DNA of 64,000 bases. It comes from Macquaria australasica (Eukaryota > Chordata > Actinopteri > Centrarchiformes > Percichthyidae). Within the stretch, counting starts at the first letter, position 1; each line of letters starts with the position of its first letter. The DNA is taken from NCBI GenBank assembly GCA_005408345.1, contig SEMN01000263.1:186001-250000 (forward strand). Reading direction: 5' to 3'. The translations under genes and the position numbers were made by a program. Shown piece after piece: positions 1 through 11,256 of this stretch. The notes under the pieces are model-generated. The model ran no database searches, had not been told where the DNA came from, and worked only from the letters and a program-made list of their open reading frames with translations.

Positions 1-185
1 TAGTTCCAATCCATCTCGAGGATGTCAAGATATTTCACTGGATAATTGAACTGCTGGTGGCGCTACATTAAAAGTCAAGGGATCACCAAAGTCATTAGGA
101 TTCATCGTCTTGGGAGCATAAATATCTGTACCAAATTTCATGGCAATCCATCCAATAGTAGTTGAGATATTTCACTCTGGATACT
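1..185 (+). repeat. Dispersed repeat family R1, 3' part, in adcy5 intron
   Basis: Carries 'ggatcaccaaagtcattag', 'accaaatttcatggcaatcc' and 'atccaatagtagttgaga', closely matching 24990-25110 on the same strand. It lies just upstream of the first adcy5 exon seen. The intron continues to 253. Confidence 0.75.
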
Positions 186-253
186 CCATGTGATTCTCTT
201 TTTATTTACCTTAAGTACATCCTGTCTAATTTCTGTATTGAACCCCCCGACAG

Positions 254-517
254 GCCACAGAGGAGAAGGAGGAGATGGAGGAGCTGCAGGCCTACAACCG
301 ACGCCTGCTCCACAACATCCTGCCCAAAGACGTGGCTGCCCACTTCCTGCAGCGCGAACGGCGGAACGACGAGCTCTACTACCAGTCGTGCGAGTGCGTG
401 GCGGTCATGTTCGCCTCCATCAGCAACTTCTCTGAGTTCTACGTGGAGCTGGAGGCCAACAATGAGGGAGTGGAGTGTTTGCGGCTGCTCAACGAGATCA
501 TCGCTGACTTTGATGAG
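254..517 (+). CDS. adcy5: adcy5 exon (start of C2 domain)
   Basis: 264 bp, 88 codons, phase 0 at both ends. Acceptor ccgacag before 254; donor GAG|gtgag after 517. It encodes the linker EEKEEMEELQ, the LLHNILPKDVAAHFL helix, the RRNDELYYQ segment and FASISNFS, ending at ADFDE. GC content is clearly above the flanking intron. Confidence 0.95.
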
Positions 518-3492
518 GTGAGATGTGAACAAATCGAGCTGGAAGTTGCGTCTGCGTGTGTTTGTGTGGATGTTAATCTGTGGCTTCCACTGTGTGATCT
601 ACTGATGTCAGTGGAGCTTTATGAGACATATATTGTTTCCCAGTAAAATCAGGAGAAGGTTGGTTTCTGTCTGATTTTAATCACTTAATGCATGCAAAAA
701 AGAGAGACTTATACTACATTATACAGAGTTAACACTTGTTATGCTGTATGACGGCATATCTAACAAAAGTTTATTTACACATCCAGTAGACACGGAGCAA
801 CATTAGCATTCATTTGGAGTCATGTTTGTTTCCACCTGGTGAATGTTAAATCGGAGATTCACTCTCTTTTTATCTCTGGTTTGGTCTCCTCCAACTCCTG
901 AAAAATATATCTCTTTAGCCGCTATATGCTCCACTATGTTCACCAGCTAGTCTCCATCCTTTCTGCAGTATGATCAACATTAGACAGAGTGATTTGACTT
1001 AATATGAATATCAAAAATATTGATTAAATGCACGTTTCAGAACTAAAACTCTAAGACTCTTTAAATATTTTGTACATTGCTTTTTGCTACTAGAAAATCA
1101 ATAGGAAATTTGGAGCTCAAAGAATACGCTTAACTTATCAACTAAGCACTGGATCCAATGAACTTGAACCCAAACTCTGCTATAAATAGAACTTTATAGA
1201 TTAAATCTTCCCTCTCCTGCCACCATTAGATCATCAGTGAGGAACAGTTCCGTCAGCTGGAGAAGATCAAGACCATCGGCTCCACCTACATGGCGGCCTC
1301 CGGGCTCAATGACTCCACATACGACAAGGCCGGGCGCTCGCACATCCGCGCCCTGGCTGACTACGCCATGAGGCTGATGGACCAAATGAAATACATCAAC
1401 GAACACTCCTTTAACAACTTCAAGATGAAAATAGGTGAGCTGCAGAAAAGAAAGAAGGTGCTACTGTTGCTCAGGGATTTTGTACATCTGACAGGGATGC
1501 AGATTGGGTGAGAGTTGGACCTGAAGAGATAATTTCCAAACTGATATACAGTATATCTAAACGCTGAATGATTAATATCATTTTGTCTAAGTCCTATGTT
1601 TGTTTCCTTTCTTAGGTCTTAACATTGGCCCTGTGGTTGCCGGGGTGATCGGGGCCAGGAAGCCTCAATATGACATCTGGGGGAACACGGTGAACGTGGC
1701 GAGTCGTATGGACAGCACAGGTGTACCGGAGAGGATCCAGGTGAAGTGACACTGCACTGCAAAAATATTCATTTTACCTAGTAAAGAGCTATAAAATCAA
1801 ATACAATTCTGCTTTAATTTTAGAATTTTTTTTAGATAGTTAGATAATGGTACTTTACTTTTGAAATGCACATTATTTTTTTCGTCAAGAAAAAACTGTA
1901 ACTGATACACAAGTTTTTATACATCCTATCACTTAAATTAACGCTGATAGTTTTGAACAGTTATCTGAGAGCCACATCAGCTTGATGACAACAAATAAGT
2001 CCACTCAACTAAACAACTGTCACTGAAAATCAGCCTTTGTTAGAAATAAAAAATTGCATTCTCTCAATATTAATTTGTCTTATGCTTTCTTGTCTGAAAC
2101 AAGTCAAAAAACATTAAAAACAAGTGGAACATTCTCAGTCCTACTGGCAGAATATTCACTTAGTTTAGGAGAAAATTAATGTTAAGACTAACAGCATTTG
2201 CAGATCTTAGGACTGCTGTTAGTTTAGTTTTGCCATCTTGGAGTTAAACTCCAATCTATTTTGGTCAAGAATTAGAAATTCATCTAATGTAAGCTCTGCA
2301 AAACTGCCTTTCCGACATGGCCAACGGCTGCATTTAGAAAAAAAGTCGATTCAAGTTAATGAAAAATGTTAATTAAAAATGGCCATATTGGTTTTGCTCT
2401 ATCAGATGTGAAATCATTAAAGCTTAATAACTCACAGCTACTTTGAACACAGATGGAACTTTAATTTCATCTCATTTCTTCTCCACTGCACCTTCTGAAA
2501 AACCATTTACGCTAGAGCAAATATGAACCACTGCTTCCTAATGAACATGAAAGTGACAAAGCAACAGCACGATTATGCCGTTAACACTAGGATGTAACCG
2601 CTGAGATTTCATCTATTTTGTGGATGATAATATTCAGTGTTCACATACATACAAGTGGAAAAGAGCTACTTTAGATACTTTACACAGTATCTAATTTATG
2701 TCTGTAAACCATGCAAAATGATAGATGAAGCATAAATAAATTATAATATTAAATTATTTTTATCTTGCACTATATTTTTGTAGCTTTTTTTTTTATTTTT
2801 ATTTTTTTACCTAGAACCAAATGGAAAAAAGCTATTGAAAATGAAGATTTAGCTCAACAAGCGTACTGTACCTGTAATTTTTGACCAAACATAAGCTCTT
2901 GCTAGGCAAAAAAATGGACCAAGTCTCCAAAAAGGGACAAATATAAATATACAAATAAAACGCTTAACATGTAAATAGGTGGTATTATAGTTTAATTTGA
3001 CTTTTAACTCGTATTTTAAGTGGTTATCACTGAAGAACTGTACATTTCTATTGGGACCCCTGTCATTTTTTCCCCTGAATTGGGGTTTCTGGGAGCTTTA
3101 CATTTTGGTGAATTGACAAAATGATAAGTCAGACGTGTAGCTGAATTTGTGCTGGTAAAAAAAAAATAAACCTTTAACGTTTAACTTTTCAAACAAGTTT
3201 AGCCCCGTTTTTAACGCAGACATCTAGACACCTTTTGACCTGCAAACCAAATCAGTGCTGACTGGGAGTCATTAGGTGCTAAATAATAAATACAAAGAAA
3301 AGTGGTAAATATGAACCACAATAAAGCTGTCCACTCACTGTCCCTTCCTCCCTCTGTCCTCAGGTGACCGCAGACCTACACCAGGTACTGAGCTCCTATA
3401 ACTACACACTAGAGTACAGAGGTGTGGTCACAGTCAAGGGCAAAGGAGAGATGATGACCTATTTCCTCACCGGTGGACCTTCTAGCAGTTAA
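254..3492 (+). CDS. adcy5: Adenylyl cyclase type 5, C-terminal C2 catalytic domain (3' part of gene)
   Basis: Membrane adenylyl cyclase that converts ATP to cAMP downstream of Gs and Gi. Only the last four coding exons are here: 254-517, 1230-1434, 1616-1740 and 3364-3492, joined by GT-AG introns in phases 0, 1 and 0, giving 240 residues and a TAA stop at 3490-3492. They form the second cytosolic (C2) catalytic half. Visible are the segment EEKEEMEELQAYNRR, FASISNFS at residues 53-60 (C2 lacks the metal-binding Asp of C1), EKIKTIGS near 99-105 and PQYDIWGN with the adenine-contact Asp at 176. Transition-state Asn 183 and Arg 187 lie in NTVNVASR, and Lys 223 in VKGKGEM. Family choice: the sequence fits the ADCY5/ADCY6 pair. 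DQMKYINE and NVASR favour ADCY5, GRSHI and YAMRLM resemble ADCY6, and the neighbouring sec22a and pdia5 decide for adcy5. The start and membrane domains lie upstream of the window. Confidence 0.93.
518..1229 (+). other. adcy5 intron
   Basis: 712-bp phase-0 intron. About 779-960 is a copy of a dispersed fish repeat also found near 38.1 and 60.4 kb (listed separately). The rest is AT-rich with nothing recognisable. Confidence 0.85.
779..960 (+). repeat. Dispersed repeat family R2, copy 1
   Basis: Shares 'cattcatttggagtcatgtt', 'ggtctcctccaactc' and 'tgttcaccagctagt' with 38.1 and 60.4 kb. Truncated at the right end. Confidence 0.7.
1230..1434 (+). CDS. adcy5: adcy5 exon (C2 core)
   Basis: 205 bp, phase 0 in and phase 1 out. 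Acceptor ccattag before 1230; donor ATA G|gtgagc after 1434. It encodes IISEEQFRQLEKIKTIGSTY, which has the ATP-contacting Lys region, through HSFNNFKMKI. Confidence 0.95.
1616..1740 (+). CDS. adcy5: adcy5 exon (C2 catalytic residues)
   Basis: 125 bp. Acceptor ttcttag before 1616; donor CAG|gtgaag after 1740. It completes a split Gly codon and encodes LNIGPVVAGVIGARKPQYD, then WGNTVNVASR with the catalytic Asn and Arg, ending at VPERIQ. Confidence 0.95.
1741..3363 (+). other. adcy5 last intron
   Basis: 1,623-bp phase-0 intron, very AT-rich with homopolymer A and T runs. I see no coding sequence or clear repeat in it. Confidence 0.8.
3364..3492 (+). CDS. adcy5: adcy5 terminal coding exon
   Basis: 129 bp including the stop. 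Acceptor tcctcag before 3364. It encodes 42 residues from VTADLHQVLSSYNY through VVTVKGKGEMMTYFL to the end GGPSSS. The Lys of VKGKGEM is the phosphate-contacting catalytic Lys. From memory, mammalian ADCY5/6 have YQLECRGVVKVKGKGEM here, so the fish copy differs at several positions around the conserved core. Confidence 0.94.
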   Translation: MTADLHQVLSSYNYTLEYRGVVTVKGKGEMMTYFLTGGPSSS

Positions 3493-5513
3493 CCCCAACT
3501 AAGTATACAAATAGACACATTGGGGTAGGCGCCTTAACCCCGCCTCTGACATACCGAGCAGGCTCACGGACCTCTGATAGCCTACGGCGGACTGAGACTG
3601 ACTGAGACGTCCCTTCTCACAGCGCCGATCCTTTCCTAAACCTACTGAGGCCACAATAGGGAAGGAGAAAGTTCATCCTAAAGCTCAGCCTGCGGAGGAC
3701 ACTATGAGTGGGAGAGGCCTAGCTAGCCTGAATCTGCCATTGAGACCAAAGATCAGTGCGTAAAGACAGATTTTGCCAGCTGTGTGAGTCTAGGTCCTAA
3801 AGGAAGAATGCTCTGGAAGAAATTTTATTTGCTTCAATCTGCCAGACTTTTTTGAGGGTTTTCGGACAAACCTGCAGGAGGACATGAACTACATCACTTC
3901 CTGTCTTTCTCTCTGCCTTTCTCCTGCTGAAGTATATATGTACATGTAAAACGCAGACGGTTTTATGTGTATGTATATGGTTTTATGTACTGTATGTAAA
4001 ACACATCTTGTCCATGTTGTCGTGATACAGGTACAAATCTCTGGACACTCAGCCAGCACTGCAGCACTATCCGTCCTTGTATCAATATCTGATCACGTCA
4101 GTAATTAACAGATCGATGGAGGCAGTTAAGTTGTGTGAAGGTCCCTCAGAGTTTTTCTTTTTTTTTTTTGTAAGAGCAGAGAGAAAACGCTCCACAGTGT
4201 TTACAGAAAGCTTCCCGTCAGACGTATAAATTCACAAACTCACACTACAGTATCAACAGCATACACACACACACCAAACACAAAGAGGATGTCAATGAAG
4301 AGCTTTTTTCTAATCTTCGACATTTTGTATTTTGACTTCAGAACACCAAACCCTATCAGATATTTTAAGATTCTATATTTTGTACATTGATATATTAGAG
4401 ATCTATCTATAAGCACCAATGTGTATTCAGATGTACATACTGTATCACTCTCATGTTGGGATTTCAGAAGTCCTCACTGATGTTGCCTGGTCTTAGCGTA
4501 GCGCCACAGCTGATGTACCATTTAGCCTCAGCAGATCGACGCCCCCTGAACCCCAGTTTTTCTTGCTCTTTTCACCAAATTGAGCATTTTTCGATCTGCA
4601 GGAAGTCAACCGTTTGCTGATTAGATGGCGTTTCTGATGATTTCCCTTCGCTAGTGTGTTTGAATCTCGCGGTGAGATGGAAGCGTCAAGCCGAGTGAGT
4701 GCACTCTTTGACTGACAGACTAGAGGACGGGAACGCATCAGTCTTTTTGCACTCCAGTGCTTTCAGCCGTCCACCCCTTCCTGCATCGCTCCACACCCCC
4801 CTGTTGCTTGCTCAATCAGATGGTACGACCCAATGAATGTCCAATGATCTCCGATGAGGCCTTTAATATGAACTATATACTGATGACGGTGATGATGCTC
4901 ATCCTGTGGACAGGGATAGACGATGCCCATGTGGAAATGTGCCCTTTTAACTGCAGTTTTTTGTTTCTTTTCTTATCAGAGCAGTTTTCTTCAGTATTAC
5001 AGCATTATTCAGCATGTCATCAGACAAACTGTCTCTAACCTAGCAGTTTCATAGATTTTAGTGATTTTTTTGTTTTTTGTGATGTTATTACCAAACATTA
5101 CAGCTGGTTCTGTTTGTCTTGGCTGAGTCACAGAGTACAGTAATCAGTAAATGTCTGGACAGAGTGTCAGGTTTTTACCTGAGAATAGTGAGGAATATAA
5201 TAAATTTGAGACCGCTAGCTAGACCAAAATCATCAATGTGTTGGTCCATCTCTCGATACTTTCTCACTTCCTTACTCTCCTTGTGAAGACATAATCTTTT
5301 AAAACACTCTAAACACTTTAGTTTTTAGCAAATGTTACTCAAACAGGAGCAAAGAGAGCATTTATTGGGACTATTTGTTTATTTAATACACATTTGGTGC
5401 ACTACGCTAGTGAGTTTTTACTGAACCAGGACGCTGCGTTCAGGATTGACTCAAAAGGAACTACAATGTATGGAGGCTTGACTGTGCCACTGAAATGAAT
5501 TACGGTAAATAAA
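3493..5513 (+). other. adcy5: Probable adcy5 3' UTR with candidate poly(A) signals
   Basis: This non-coding stretch follows the adcy5 stop. AATAAA hexamers occur at 5199-5204 and 5508-5513, so the UTR probably ends near one of them, about 1.7-2.0 kb long. The 5508 hexamer sits in an aataaatttgaattgaa context that also resembles the 3' tail of fish LINEs, so it is not certain. Another AATAAA near 6701 follows a T run. Transcript data would settle the end. Confidence 0.45.
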
Positions 5514-6891
5514 TTTGAATTGAAATGATGCATAAAAGACTCTTCAGTAAATAATGAAAAGATAATTAAACATTAAAAAGAAAATTAATACTTGAGGACC
5601 AACTGCTTACACATCTTTAAATTAAATTGATCCAGAAATAGAAACTGTAAATGCTAAAGCAGGAAACAAATGTATTGCTGAATGGAATATGTCAGGCAGA
5701 CACATCAATACATGGAATTACAAAAAGTTACATTTAAGAACATTTTTAAAATAATTTTGTAGCTCCATTTAAAAACTAAATTATTAATTGATAATTTAAA
5801 GTCAGAATTAGGAAATAGATTATAAATTTATAACGCATAATTTAAATGCAAACATAATTAAACAAGTTATAATAGCTTTTTAAAATTTATCAATTTATTA
5901 ATTGATTTTAATTAATCAAGGTAAGGGTTGATTCCGATGGCACACTCTGGAGCTCTATAAGTGTCCATGTTTATGGTAATGGTGGAACCTGTCACCCAGT
6001 GCAATGGTGTGGCTCGTTGATGTGTTGTAATAGTTGTTGGACAACAAAGGAGCTCGTTTGTGGGATCAATTCACTGATGATTTTGGTCTTTTCTTGGGAT
6101 AATATATATTGGCACCAGCCTTAACCTTTGAATGTTGGTGGTTTTGCTTTTAGTTTCCCGTTTTAAAAGAAAAAAGATAAACTTGGTGCTTAGTCCAAAT
6201 GTTTGCTTTGAGTCTGTTGGTTGAAAATAAGATTGCACTGGTCTACTCTGATGGTTTCTGTTTTGTTAATGTACTGTACTGCTGCAACCATTATCTTCAC
6301 ACACCACTACTTAAACTTTAAGTGTTGTCCCATTTCACTCTTTGAATGCAGAGCCATTCTACGCCCATGTGAGCCCCTTTTTTCTACTGCTTATTGTGCA
6401 GGAGTGTGCCATTAGAAAACACAAGGGGTTGGCGAGAAGACACAGCTCAGAGAGGAGGAGTGCAGCTATGAGGTGCCTGAGAGAGAGAGATAATTTCTAC
6501 GGTTTAAAGAGTTCGAGAAGCGCACCTCCTTTTCATTTCTACAGCTGAGGATCCTCGTGATGAATCTGATAAGAAGACAAGTTGAGGCAGCATCTGTGAC
6601 AAAAACAGCTTCAGAGACAAAACCGTGGGTTGTTTTTGTTGTCATGCCAAACACTATGCTCTTTTTTTCTTCTTTATTTTTTTTTTTTTTTTACAGTCAA
6701 ATAAACTCCTGAGATGTTTCACAGGTACGACATGATTTCACCTGGATTCTTTTCTGCATCATCTGCCTGTGTTGTCAGCTCACTAATGGATTTAGATGAA
6801 TGCCTGTTTACTTTGTGCAAGCTGTCGTCTCAGCATACTCGTATAGAACCAAAGCTCTTCTTTTATCCATTACAAGACTTCCAACACACAC

Positions 6892-7122
6892 TATATGGCC
6901 AAAAGTGTGTGGACAGCCTATGGTTAGGGCAGCATACAATATTTTAGATAATGTTGTGCTCCAACTTTATGGCAACAGTTTGGGGAAGACCCTCTCCTGT
7001 TTCAACATGACAATGCCTCCGTGCACAAAGCCAGGTCCATAAAGAAATGTTTTTTGAATAACATGCTCAACCATCACATATGGGTGTAAAGCTTGGATGT
7101 CTGCAAACTTTTGGCCATATAT
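6892..7122. mobile_element. Non-autonomous Tc1-related element (MITE)
   Basis: Inverted ends share tatatggccaaaag: left at 6892-6905, right reading cttttggccatata at 7108-7121. The interior (gtttggggaagaccctctcc, then a cacaaagccaggtccataaag-type stretch) matches the transposase region of the longer relic at 21.3-21.8 kb. It is therefore an internally deleted derivative of that family. No open transposase remains. Confidence 0.75.
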
Positions 7123-10100
7123 CTATTGGAAGTAAGACGCTTTTATTGAGAAACTACCCCCCTTTTAAAGCTTTCTTATGCAACAGTGTTTAAAAGCCCT
7201 TAGCATGAGCTGGCATTGTGCTTAAATTTGGGATTCGTTTTACGTGTTTGTGTGGCTCACCAATAGATGGCAGCAGCACTACATCACTAGGTTTGTACAC
7301 AGGGTCCTGTCTTTTTTTCATCATGATTACTGTTTATACATGATGGAAGAGATGGAAGCAAAATGCTAATCTGCTGATTAGCACCCTGAGTGTTACTTCA
7401 TCCATTACAGCTTTAATATCTATATTTATATAGAAGTCAAATCACTGGCCATTACACTGAATAAGAATGAATTAGGGTCTTGCTTAATAGTTAATTCAAT
7501 GACTCGTGATATGCATTTTAGACTCATTTAAATTAAATTCTCTCAATTTAAATTGAGCATCTTTGGACAAAGTTTAAGGATGTGAAGAATAAAAGGCCAC
7601 AGTAATGCAGGCAGTAACCACAATAGTGTTTACTTGGCTTTTCTCAGGGGAACTCAAGCACATGTTGGAGCAAACAAAATCCTCAGACTTAATGATTTTG
7701 ACCTTTTTTCAACAGCCAACCTGTGAGCCCTCGACTGAGTGAGCTCTGCCACAAAAACATTATCATCACTGACATTCACTTGAAGCATTTTGAGTTCAAA
7801 TTGTGCTTCAAGTAGTCGGCAATTTACACCTGTAGTACCCATTTGTCATTACAATTGACAAACTTCCTGCTCAGGAAAAAATATATCCCTGCTCCATTAA
7901 TCTACATCTGGAGGAAATTGCTGTTCCTTATGAGGTGCCCACAAATAACATCAATTCTAATCATATTCATAATACCTCTAGTGACATTACTACAAAAAAA
8001 GACAAAGAAGTGCTGCCTGAAGTGTTTCAGCTGCCACTGAATCATGAGGCAATCTGTTGCTTGTTGTTGCTCCAAAGAGAATGGGAATTAAACTAAAGTC
8101 AGCAGTTTTACTGCATTTAGCAGCTGAAACTCCAATACTCATTTACCATATGCTGGAGGCTCCAGCCTCCAAGGTTAGATAAATGTTTTCTTTAAATTAT
8201 AAAGGACTTGGATCAGATATCCTTCTTATTACAGGATACTTTGAATCTTCTAATCTTTTTCATAATTCAGTTTTTTTTTCACAGTTACAGCAACATGAAG
8301 ATCTCATCAAATGCCTCATTAAGCCCCGGCAGTGCTATTAAAAAAGACCACATAAAATCTTTGTTGAAGAATGGAAATCATTGTAATGACACAGATTTTT
8401 TTTTAATGTTCGATGTTCCATAGCTGAGCTCAGAGACGATACAAGAGTAGACATGACTGAAGAGGACCAGATCACATTATGATGAATCAATGTGTCTCAG
8501 TGTGACTCAAGCACTTCTGGTCTAAATCCAGTGTTCCAACACATTTTCCATTTCATATCAAATACTGAATTTAACATTAGATAGAATTGTTCATAATATG
8601 TTTGTATTCTAATCATGACAGGAACTTTAAAAAGGTGTGATATTACACTCTAGTGTAAAATAACACAAATTAAAATGTGAAATATTTGTACAACACATAC
8701 AAGCAGTTCAGCATTTCAATTCCCAAGCTTTAAGATCCGGAAATGATCACATTCATTTTTCATACTTGGATAAACAAGTATAAAAGCCTTGAATTTTACA
8801 GTTTCTATTTTACGCAACACACCCACACTACACGTTTAATGTAACTGCTGTGGAAAAGGAGAACATGAACTCACACAATGTGAACAATCTGAGCCAGTGA
8901 AGCTCGGTTGAGATCCATTCAAGTCTGAGCCATATTGTGAAAAAGAGCTATTAGGTCATGTAGGTGTGGTATTGCTGTTGAAAAGCAGGGAACATTCAGA
9001 GAGCACGATGATGAATCATACGAAGCTGAAGTGTTGCAGTGGTCCCCTGACAGATCTGTAGTGCAGATGCCAGATGGACAAGGAGTGGAGCTGCGTGGCT
9101 ATACTCCTTTTTATTTTCACTTTTAACTTCTTCCAGTAAGAGAGAGATTATTTAAAAAACAAAATACATTATGACAATCTTGGCACAGCTACTCATGAAC
9201 AATGAACAATAAAGGCATGACTCAATTCTCTACTCTTCTCCATTTGTTTGCTATTTATTTGTTGGGATGGTGCAGGAAGCCAGGAAATCTTTCCGTAATT
9301 CCCTGAACAAATCTCACACTGCCTAATAACAACGAATGTAGCATCTCCAGACTGTAATTATGTTAAATGTGAACACTGCTAATATGCATTACATAGGCAG
9401 AGAGTGAGAGACTTTGTGAGAGTTTTTGTCTTTATAAGTGGCAGACGCAACCATGTCTGAACCGTGGGGCTTGGTGGGAGGAAAAGCACGCCACAGGCTG
9501 CTCAGAAGATCCGAGCCGCCTCTGGCCACGACAACACAGCTATGCATCTTTACTGCTGCCAACACAGACCTGTTTATTAACATAGTCACTTGACACCGGC
9601 ATATGCTTGAGGCTGTGTGGGTGAGGAAGTAGGGTATAAATGCTAACAGGCTGTTTGTGTCTACTGGAGCAGGAGTTACTTCAGAAAACTAGGCACCAGT
9701 CTGCGTAAAAAAAGATGGAGCAATCATAAAACAACAAATTAAACTAATAAAATCTGTATAAATCTTCATTGACCACATGTCACTGAACAATCAGTCAATA
9801 AATAAATAGAAAAATTAACTGTCTACAAAATGACAACTATCTGCAACATAAGCTATGATCATTGGTTCCTGAATACAGAATACACCAAACTGAAATGCAG
9901 GCCACACACACAAGGCAGCATTGCATAGTTTTAAACCTAGACCTAAACCAGAGTCCTGCACCGGGTCAGGTACATCGTGCAAAAAGTGCATGTAATGGGT
10001 AGAGAAAAAAAAAACATGCAACATTAACTGGATGTGGGTGACATATATGGGAGAGAGGAAAAAAAACACAAACTGAACAAGAAAATGAAATGAATGTCCA

Positions 10101-10284
10101 GTCTTGCAGACTTTTTATGTTCATCCCTCCTAAAGTAATTTTATCAGTTTTAATTGTTTACAATTACACTGAACATGATTTGTTTAAATAGTAAAATGCT
10201 TTTTTATTTCATCCGTATGCTGTTAAACATCCGTTCAGCCTTCAGCCAAACCCACATGGGTTGTGGCCAAGCTCAAGGAAATAA

Positions 10285-10600
10285 TAGGGCTGGGTATTGA
10301 ACTTCAATAATGTTTGGGTCCATGTGTCTGTAGCTCAAGTATCGAAGACTGTTAAATGCCAAAAGCTGTCATCAAATGTCTGGTCAAATTCTTAAGGGCA
10401 ACATACACTACATCCAATACGCATTAAAGCACCTGCTATGTAAGCCTGTGCTCCGGTGACTTGTCAGAATACACCACTGTCCTATTTTCCAGCTAAACAG
10501 AAAAAAAGATTTTACATTCCTTAAAGTGTTAAAAAAGTATAATTTTGGTGTTGGTACTGGAACTCTGGTACTGGAAGATATCGGATTTGTAAGATACATA
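10285..10600. repeat. Probable dispersed repeat fragment
   Basis: Starts with agggctgggtattgaac and ends near a ggtactggaactctggtact segment, an arrangement I recognise from fish repeats. It is diverged, and the assignment is by eye only. Confidence 0.4.
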
Positions 10601-11055
10601 GCCTGTGCATTTGGTTATAATAGGGGTTGTATGATATACGTAACAGGAGGGTTCTGATACTTAGCCTTGCGGGTGCAGAGAGAGTATGGGTTTGCAAAAC
10701 TGGACATATGAAGGACTATGACCTAAACTATGGCTGCACTGAAAGAAAGTAAAAGTAAATATCTTCATCAGACACTGGTGGGGAGTAGACAGCTCGAAAA
10801 TCAATCCAATCTGTTCCGTAAATGATTGGGGCTGCAGCAGAGTTTCCTCCAAGTCCACACTGAGATCTGTCACTGTCCACTGGTGCTGGGATGTAGTCAA
10901 CACTACTGTGGTGCTGCAAGATTTGTGGATTGTTCTTTTGTTTCCACTTTGTCCCCAGACTGGTCAGTGCCATCTCCGCTGCATTTCCGGGGGGTGTGCG
11001 AGACATCCGACCGAAGGTCCGTTTGTCTGTTTAAAGTTTGTGTTTAAAGTTTTTG

Positions 11056-11256
11056 TCAGACGTTGTAGTCTGGCGCTTTTCCCAGCGGTTGCCTCAATCT
11101 GATCTGCAGGGTCATGAAGGCCCCCACTGCCACATGGAAGAGGATCTGCCACATGTTTCTCAGTTCATACAGATACATGTTAGACAGACAGATGAGTGCA
11201 AACGCCAGGAAGGACTTACTGTTTCTCCAGACAGAGAAGTAGGCAAACAGGTAGCA
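11056..11256 (-). CDS. sec22a: sec22a last coding exon
   Basis: 201 bp, 66 codons plus TGA (11058-11056). Minus-strand acceptor ctttcag next to 11256. It encodes CYLFAYFSVWRNSKSF, the last two membrane segments and RQPLGKAPDYNV. Confidence 0.95.
   Translation of the reverse strand, partial: CYLFAYFSVWRNSKSFLAFALICLSNMYLYELRNMWQILFHVAVGAFMTLQIRLRQPLGKAPDYNV

Larger units (their letters stand above)
5514..11055. other. Convergent intergenic region between adcy5 and sec22a
   Basis: This stretch separates two tail-to-tail genes. It holds a Tc1-related MITE (6892-7122), part of a dispersed repeat near 10285-10600 and the sec22a 3' UTR at its upper end. A possible minus-strand poly(A) signal (TTTATT on +) is at 10203-10208, about 0.85 kb past the sec22a stop. 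The remainder is AT-rich with no recognised gene. Short ORFs here match no family I know. Confidence 0.7.
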
